NCBI GenBank assembly: GCA_002725445.1
Contig: PBPD01000139.1
Coordinates: forward strand, 1 to 9,539
Reading direction: 5' to 3'
DNA: 9,539 nucleotides
Origin: Rickettsiales bacterium
GTDB taxonomy: Bacteria > Pseudomonadota > Alphaproteobacteria > Rickettsiales > UBA3002
The notes beneath the pieces were generated by a model. The model was not told where the DNA came from and ran no database searches. It saw only the letters and a list, made by a program, of their open reading frames with translations. Made by a program: the position numbers and the translations under genes. Positions 6,278 to 9,539 of the stretch are shown here, one piece after another. The first letter of the stretch is position 1. Every line of letters starts with the position of its first letter.

Positions 6278-7120
6278 CTATCGACGCTTCTTCTTCGCCT
6301 GATGGCGAGAGCGCACGATAAGTTTATCCGTTGCTTTATTCGAACGGGTACGTTTACCCTTGGTTGGCTGGCCCCATGGGGTCACCGGATGACGACCGCC
6401 CGAGGTTTTACCTTCACCACCACCATGTGGGTGATCTACAGGGTTCATCGCTACACCACGTACGCTTGGACGTTTGCCCAACCAGCGTGTGCGGCCCGCT
6501 TTACCTTTATTCTCGTTCTGGTGATCCGGGTTCGATACCGCACCAATGGTTGCCATGCATTCCGCACGCACCAGACGCAGCTCACCCGAACGCAGTTTAA
6601 TCTGCGCATAACCAGAGTCTTTACCTACCAGCTGTACATACGCACCAGCAGCGCGGCCAATCTGACCACCTTTGCCTTGCTTCATCTCCACATTATGGAT
6701 GATGGTACCCACCGGAATATTTTTCAGAGGCATCGCATTACCTGGCTTCACATCGGTCTTTTCGCCAGCAATCACCTGATCGCCAACATTCAGACGCTGT
6801 GGTGCCAGAATGTAAGCCAGCTCACCGTCATCATATTTCAGCAGCGCAATGAACGCCGAGCGGTTTGGATCATATTCAATACGATCAACCGTTGCCGCAA
6901 CGTCCCATTTGTTACGTTTGAAATCAATGATACGGTAGCTACGCTTATGACCACCACCACGATGGCGCGAGGTCACACGGCCCTTGTTATTACGGCCACC
7001 CGATTTGTTCAGACCTTCCGTCAGGGTCTTAACCGGCTTGCCTTTATACAGCTCGCTACGGTCAATCAGCACCAGCTGGCGCTGTGACGGGGTATTCGGT
7101 TTGAAATGTTTCAATGCCAT
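6278..7120 (-). CDS. rplB: 50S ribosomal protein L2
   Basis: L2 is among the most conserved ribosomal proteins. It supports subunit association, tRNA binding and peptidyl transferase activity. At 280 residues it has the usual alphaproteobacterial length (E. coli 273). Visible hallmarks are GGRNNKGRVTSRHRGGGHKR at 41-60, GQIGRAAGAYVQLVGKD at 152-168, and VDHPHGGGEG at 228-237, where His230 corresponds to E. coli His229, implicated in peptide bond formation. The basic C-terminus (residues 254-280) ends in KKKRR. Termination is by TAG. rpsS follows after 18 bases with a very strong ribosome binding site. Confidence 0.98.
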   Translation of the reverse strand: MALKHFKPNTPSQRQLVLIDRSELYKGKPVKTLTEGLNKSGGRNNKGRVTSRHRGGGHKRSYRIIDFKRNKWDVAATVDRIEYDPNRSAFIALLKYDDGELAYILAPQRLNVGDQVIAGEKTDVKPGNAMPLKNIPVGTIIHNVEMKQGKGGQIGRAAGAYVQLVGKDSGYAQIKLRSGELRLVRAECMATIGAVSNPDHQNENKGKAGRTRWLGKRPSVRGVAMNPVDHPHGGGEGKTSGGRHPVTPWGQPTKGKRTRSNKATDKLIVRSRHQAKKKRR

Positions 7121-7128
7121 CGTACTTT

Positions 7129-7134
7129 CTCCTC
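7129..7134 (-). promoter_or_regulatory. Ribosome binding site of rplB
   Basis: GAGGAG on the minus strand, 8 bases ahead of the rplB ATG and 2 bases after the rplW TAA stop. It is one of the stronger Shine-Dalgarno matches in the window and fixes the rplB start. Confidence 0.8.
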
Positions 7135-7136
7135 GC

Positions 7137-7604
7137 TTACTTCAGACCCGATGCAATATCGATGCTTTGGCCTTCTGCCAGCGTTACTACTGCTTTGCGT
7201 ACATCCGAACGTTTGCCCGGACGACCGCGGAAACGTTTATTCTTACCTTTGATGTTAATGGTGTTCACTTTGTTCACCGTCACACCAAACATCGACTCAA
7301 CTGCATCCTTCACTTGCGTTTTGGTCGCAGTTGGCGAAATCGCGAATACGACTTTGCCATGCTCAGACGCCATGGTGGATTTTTCAGTAATCACCGGACG
7401 CTCAATCACATCGTACAAATCGATATTCTCGATCAACTTGCCTTGCTTCTTCACACCAGTGTCAGCTTTTTTTGCCTTCTTGGTGTCAGCCTTTTTAGCG
7501 GCGGGCTTTTTGTCAGCTTTCACTTCTTTAGTGGCAGCATCGTCTTTTTTAGCCGCTGCTTTTTTCGCAGGCTTTTTAGCCGTTTTCTTTTCTTCTTCGC
7601 TCAT
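7137..7604 (-). CDS. rplW: 50S ribosomal protein L23 with lysine/alanine-rich N-terminal extension
   Basis: L23 sits at the exit of the peptide tunnel and is the docking site for trigger factor and the signal recognition particle. The canonical protein occupies residues 60-155: YDVIERPVITEKS at 64-76, the helix TKTQVKDAVESMFGV, and the hairpin GKNKRFRGRPGKRSD at 120-134. The total of 155 residues exceeds the usual 95-105 by an N-terminal region with 21 lysines and 13 alanines in the first 56 residues, arranged as KKPAKKAAAKK-like patches resembling histone H1 tails. The start at 7604 is supported by the ATGA overlap with rplD. A start nearer the core is unlikely because no other in-frame Met lies between residue 1 and the core. 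Confidence 0.96.
   Translation of the reverse strand: MSEEEKKTAKKPAKKAAAKKDDAATKEVKADKKPAAKKADTKKAKKADTGVKKQGKLIENIDLYDVIERPVITEKSTMASEHGKVVFAISPTATKTQVKDAVESMFGVTVNKVNTINIKGKNKRFRGRPGKRSDVRKAVVTLAEGQSIDIASGLK
7467..7473 (-). other. A7 run forming an A_AAA_AAA heptamer in rplW
   Basis: The coding strand reads GCA AAA AAA GCT at codons 44-47, so the seven A bases are phased as the classical -1 slippery heptamer. After a -1 slip the next codons would be AGC and then TGA (7462-7464), ending translation after about 47 residues. No well-placed upstream Shine-Dalgarno stimulator or strong downstream hairpin is evident, so this may simply be adjacent AAA lysine codons. Confidence 0.35.
7601..7604 (-). 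promoter_or_regulatory. ATGA stop-start overlap, rplD to rplW
   Basis: The rplW ATG (7602-7604) and the rplD TGA (7601-7603) share two bases. Such overlaps normally mean that translation of the second gene is coupled to termination of the first. Confidence 0.9.
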
Positions 7605-8221
7605 GACAACCTCGCTTGTAACGCTTCAACAGCGTCTTTGGTCAGCACCAGTTCTTTGTGGCGCAGAATATCGTAAACGTTAGCACCCTTGCTTGGCAGC
7701 ACATCCACACCTTTCAGGTTGCGTACGGCTTGCACAAAATGTGCGTCCAGCTGCTCACCAGCAATGATCAATGGCTTTTCCCAACCCAGCGCTGCGAATG
7801 CCGATGCCATAGCCGACGTTTTCGCGTCTTTGGCTTTTGCATCATCAATCACCACCAGCTTGCCAGCCGATTGCTTAGCAGACAGAGCGTGCTTCATACC
7901 CAGTGCGCGCACTTTACGTGGCAGGCTGTAAGCATGGCTGCGAACCACAGGACCGTGTGCTTTACCACCACCGGTCTGGTGTGGACCAACCAACGAACCC
8001 TGACGTGCGTTACCTGTGCCTTTTTGGCGGAATGGCTTTTTGGTTGTAGCCGACACTTCATTACGGTTTTTCACCTTATGAGTGCCTGCACGTGCTTTAG
8101 CACGCTGCCATTCTACCACACGCTGGATCAGATCCTTGCGTGGCTCCAGGCCGAAGATCGCATCATTCAATTCGATCTCGCCAGCCGCTTTGTTCTCCAA
8201 TGTGACCACTTTCGTTTTCAT
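7601..8221 (-). CDS. rplD: 50S ribosomal protein L4
   Basis: L4 (206 residues, the usual length) binds 23S rRNA domain I early in assembly. It sends a long loop into the peptide exit tunnel, where with L22 it forms the constriction. That loop is visible at about residues 45-103, with the conserved KKPFRQKGTGNARQG at 61-75 and GGGKAHGP at 84-91; changes here confer macrolide resistance in other bacteria, and nothing unusual is seen. In E. coli L4 also represses the S10 operon; whether it does so here cannot be judged. The stop is TGA, the only TGA stop in the window, and it overlaps the rplW start as ATGA, implying translational coupling to L23. Confidence 0.98.
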   Translation of the reverse strand: MKTKVVTLENKAAGEIELNDAIFGLEPRKDLIQRVVEWQRAKARAGTHKVKNRNEVSATTKKPFRQKGTGNARQGSLVGPHQTGGGKAHGPVVRSHAYSLPRKVRALGMKHALSAKQSAGKLVVIDDAKAKDAKTSAMASAFAALGWEKPLIIAGEQLDAHFVQAVRNLKGVDVLPSKGANVYDILRHKELVLTKDAVEALQARLS

Positions 8222-8224
8222 GGC

Positions 8225-9115
8225 CTACTCCTTTTTCTCTGCTTCATCCGAAGCGGCTTCATCTTTAGCTGCTTCGTTTTCGATTTCCGCCTGAGCTTCT
8301 GCTTCAGCTGCAACTACTTCAGCGCTTTCCGCCGGCACGTCGCTTGCTTCAAATTGCTCATCTGCAGTCGTAGCGGGTGCCTGATCTTCCACATCTTGTG
8401 CAGCTACTTCCACACCATCTGCTTCTGCAGCGGTGGTAGCACCTTTCACTTCTGCGGTTGGGTATGGCGCGCTTGGTGGCAATGCTTTTTTCACTGCGTC
8501 AGTGATGTACACATAACCATTCTTCGAACCAGGTACCGCACCTTTAACCAGCACCAGATTGCGATCTTCATCGATCGACACGATTTGCAGGTTTTGCGTG
8601 GTAACGCGCTCGTCACCCATGTGACCTGCCATCTTCTTGCCTTTGAATACGCGTCCCGGATCCTGACACTGACCAGTCGAACCGTGAGAACGGTGCGAGA
8701 TCGATACGCCGTGGGTTGCTTCCAGACCACCGAAATTATGGCGCTTCATACCACCGGCAAAACCTTTACCGATGCTGGTGCCCGCGATATCCACAAACTG
8801 ACCTGGCACATAGTGCGTTGCACGGATCTCCGCGCCCACTTTTACCAGCGCATCATCCGCCACGCGGAATTCAGCCAGTTTTTTCTTAGGCTCAACTTTA
8901 GCTTTGGCAAAGTGACCACGTAACGCTTTCGACGTGTTTTTCACTTTCGCCTTACCATAGCCCAACTGCAATGCAGTGTAGCCATCTTTATCCTTGGTAC
9001 GTTGCGCAATCACACGCAGATCGTCCAACTCCAGGACAGTGACCGGAATGTGTTGTCCGAATTCGTCGAACACACGGGTCATACCCTTTTTCTGTGCTAT
9101 TACTCCGGTACGCAT
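8225..9115 (-). CDS. rplC: 50S ribosomal protein L3 with long acidic C-terminal tail
   Basis: L3 is an early-assembly 23S rRNA-binding protein whose extended loop approaches the peptidyl transferase centre. The canonical core is residues 1-220: the N-terminus MRTGVIAQKKGMTRVF is typical of alphaproteobacteria, and the loop segment GSTGQCQDPGRVFKGKKMAG lies at 145-164. Gln151 aligns with the glutamine that PrmB methylates in E. coli (Gln150). The protein is 296 residues, whereas the family is normally about 205-220. The surplus is a low-complexity tail (about 221-296) rich in Glu, Asp and Ala; residues 231-296 hold 23 acidic and only 3 lysine residues. The tail stays in frame to a TAG stop 3 bases before rplD, so it is a real extension rather than readthrough into the next gene. 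Confidence 0.97.
   Translation of the reverse strand: MRTGVIAQKKGMTRVFDEFGQHIPVTVLELDDLRVIAQRTKDKDGYTALQLGYGKAKVKNTSKALRGHFAKAKVEPKKKLAEFRVADDALVKVGAEIRATHYVPGQFVDIAGTSIGKGFAGGMKRHNFGGLEATHGVSISHRSHGSTGQCQDPGRVFKGKKMAGHMGDERVTTQNLQIVSIDEDRNLVLVKGAVPGSKNGYVYITDAVKKALPPSAPYPTAEVKGATTAAEADGVEVAAQDVEDQAPATTADEQFEASDVPAESAEVVAAEAEAQAEIENEAAKDEAASDEAEKKE
8228..8455 (-). other. Acidic Glu/Ala-rich extension of L3
   Basis: Codons 221-296 of rplC encode a tail with no resemblance to the L3 core. It begins with a Pro/Ala/Thr linker and becomes dominated by alternating Glu and Ala. Residues 231-296 carry about -20 net charge. Composition suggests an intrinsically disordered or partly helical acidic tail exposed outside the ribosome core. 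Its function is unknown to me. Confidence 0.9.
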
Positions 9116-9117
9116 GA

Positions 9118-9444
9118 CTAAGCAGCCTCTCCCAGTACAGTAATTTCAACATTCACGCCGGCAGCCAGATCCAGCTTACCCAGCGCGTCCACGGTTTGCG
9201 GTGTAGGCTCCACAATGTCAATCAGACGTTTGTGGGTACGAATCTCGAATTGCTCGCGCGATTTCTTGTTCACGTGCGGCGAACGGTTAACCGTAAAACG
9301 GTTAATCTTACGCGGCAGTGGAATCGGTCCACGCACTTGAGCACCCGTCCGTTTGGCAGTGTTCACGATCTCGCTGGTGGAGTGATCCAAAACAGCGTGA
9401 TCATAAGCCTTCAGGCGAATACGGATTTTCTGATTGACCATCAT
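9118..9444 (-). CDS. rpsJ: 30S ribosomal protein S10
   Basis: S10 (108 residues; the family is usually about 102-105) binds 16S rRNA in the head of the small subunit and, as NusE, takes part in transcription antitermination complexes with NusB. Recognisable segments are QKIRIRLKAYDH near residues 5-16, GPIPLPRKI at 39-47 and SPHVNKKSREQFE at 55-67, all characteristic of the family. The start is a double ATG; the first is preferred because the AGAGGA site is better spaced. The stop is TAG, and rplC begins 2 bases later. The upstream gap is too short to hold an L4-responsive S10 leader like that of gammaproteobacteria, so regulation of that kind would have to lie elsewhere. Confidence 0.98.
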   Translation of the reverse strand: MMVNQKIRIRLKAYDHAVLDHSTSEIVNTAKRTGAQVRGPIPLPRKINRFTVNRSPHVNKKSREQFEIRTHKRLIDIVEPTPQTVDALGKLDLAAGVNVEITVLGEAA

Positions 9445-9453
9445 GTTGCTACG

Positions 9454-9459
9454 TCCTCT
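9454..9459 (-). promoter_or_regulatory. Ribosome binding site of rpsJ, overlapping the tuf stop
   Basis: AGAGGA on the minus strand shares its first base with the tuf TAA codon and is 9 bases from the first ATG (9442-9444) and 12 from the second (9439-9441). This favours the first ATG of the doubled MM start. Ribosomes finishing tuf would end directly on the initiation region of rpsJ. Confidence 0.7.
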
Positions 9460-9539
9460 TACTCAATAATCTTGCCAACAACGCCGGCGCCTACGGTACG
9501 GCCACCTTCGCGAATCGCGAAGCGCAGGCCCTCATCCAT
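9459..9539 (-). CDS. tuf: Elongation factor Tu, C-terminal end (partial, 5' part outside window)
   Basis: Only the last 26 codons and the TAA stop (9459-9461) are present. The reading frame gives MDEGLRFAIREGGRTVGAG followed by VVGKIIE, which is the end of beta-barrel domain 3 of EF-Tu, the GTPase that carries aminoacyl-tRNA to the ribosomal A site. The segment RFAIREGGRTVGAG is nearly invariant in bacterial EF-Tu. The GTPase domain lies beyond the right edge of the window. The stop codon is 14 bases ahead of rpsJ, so tuf is very likely part of the same message, as in the str-S10 arrangement of many proteobacteria. Confidence 0.96.
   Translation of the reverse strand: MDEGLRFAIREGGRTVGAGVVGKIIE

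Larger units (their letters stand above)
7437..7604 (-). other. Lysine/alanine-rich N-terminal extension of L23
   Basis: Codons 1-56 of rplW encode a low-complexity basic segment (21 Lys, 9 acidic, net about +12) with the near-repeat KKADT at residues 37-41 and 45-49. It precedes the conserved L23 fold and would project from the tunnel-exit face of the large subunit, possibly contacting rRNA, membrane or nascent chain. The function is inference only. Confidence 0.88.
1..9539 (-). other. S10-spc ribosomal protein supercluster, one probable transcription unit
   Basis: All 22 genes lie on the minus strand in the conserved bacterial S10 then spc order, entered from the 3' end of tuf and left inside rplO. 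Gaps between consecutive genes run from -4 to 36 bases, and the boundary between the S10 and spc parts (rpsQ to rplN) is only 22 bases. No T-rich hairpin terminator or convincing promoter sits between genes. Co-transcription of the whole block is inferred from this packing. Balanced base composition and gene-specific sequence features point to Alphaproteobacteria; this is judged from recognised protein sequence, not from a database search. Confidence 0.9.

Noticed and set aside
5924..7087. 387-codon open frame on the plus strand opposite rplV, rpsS and rplB
   Set aside because: It spans three conserved ribosomal genes in antisense, and its composition does not resemble a real protein; treated as a shadow of their codon bias.
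7441..7600. T-rich runs on the plus strand as possible terminators
   Set aside because: These are lysine codons of the L23 extension read in antisense; no adjacent GC-rich hairpin is present, and they lie inside a coding region.
7658..8923. 421-codon open frame on the plus strand opposite rplD and rplC
   Set aside because: It is the antisense of two certain genes, its protein is rich in Cys, Phe and His with no recognisable domain, and it has no convincing ribosome binding site. Long antisense frames are expected where codon usage avoids TTA, CTA and TCA.
9445..9458. L4-responsive leader ahead of rpsJ
   Set aside because: Only 14 bases separate tuf from rpsJ, mostly ribosome binding site, so there is no room for the S10 leader known from gammaproteobacteria.
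1..9539. Mobile elements, CRISPR arrays, RNA genes or defence systems
   Set aside because: Every base is either in a conserved translation gene or in a gap of 36 bases or less; no inverted repeats, spaced repeats, tRNA-like sequence or foreign-looking gene was seen.

Overview
The window is one uninterrupted stretch of the bacterial S10-spc ribosomal protein supercluster, read entirely from the minus strand (right to left). The order is tuf (3' end only) - rpsJ - rplC - rplD - rplW - rplB - rpsS - rplV - rpsC - rplP - rpmC - rpsQ - rplN - rplX - rplE - rpsN - rpsH - rplF - rplR - rpsE - rpmD - rplO (5' end only). That is 20 complete and 2 partial genes. Together they encode elongation factor Tu (its last 26 residues) plus 8 small-subunit and 13 large-subunit proteins.

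Organism: the protein sequences look alphaproteobacterial. The signs are the L3 N-terminus, a 101-residue zinc-free S14, a 280-residue L2, the S5 and S8 sequences, and tuf directly ahead of rpsJ. Base composition looks balanced (near 50% GC by eye), and one TGA is used as a stop, which fits the standard bacterial code. I cannot place it below class; an uncultured or lesser-known order is possible, but that is inference.

Layout: positions 9459-9539 hold the tuf end; 4250-9444 the S10 part (S10, L3, L4, L23, L2, S19, L22, S3, L16, L29); 3992-4237 rpsQ (S17), last gene of the classical S10 operon; 1-3969 the spc part (L14 to the start of L15). Gaps run from a 4-base overlap to 36 bases, so no stretch over 300 bases lacks a gene. 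No gap is large enough for a dedicated promoter plus leader, and I see no terminator. The whole block is probably co-transcribed and translationally coupled, with many Shine-Dalgarno sequences built onto the stop codon of the gene before.

How the genes work together: all products except EF-Tu are structural ribosomal proteins made together for subunit assembly, and EF-Tu delivers aminoacyl-tRNA to the finished ribosome. Gene content and order are ordinary. The non-standard parts are terminal extensions. L3 has a roughly 75-residue, strongly acidic Glu/Ala-rich C-terminal tail, and L23 has a roughly 57-residue Lys/Ala-rich, histone-H1-like N-terminal tail. S5 has a small polar C-terminal tail. 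The L23 tail also contains an in-phase A_AAA_AAA heptamer followed almost at once by a -1 frame stop. I found no mobile element, CRISPR array, RNA gene or new gene system.
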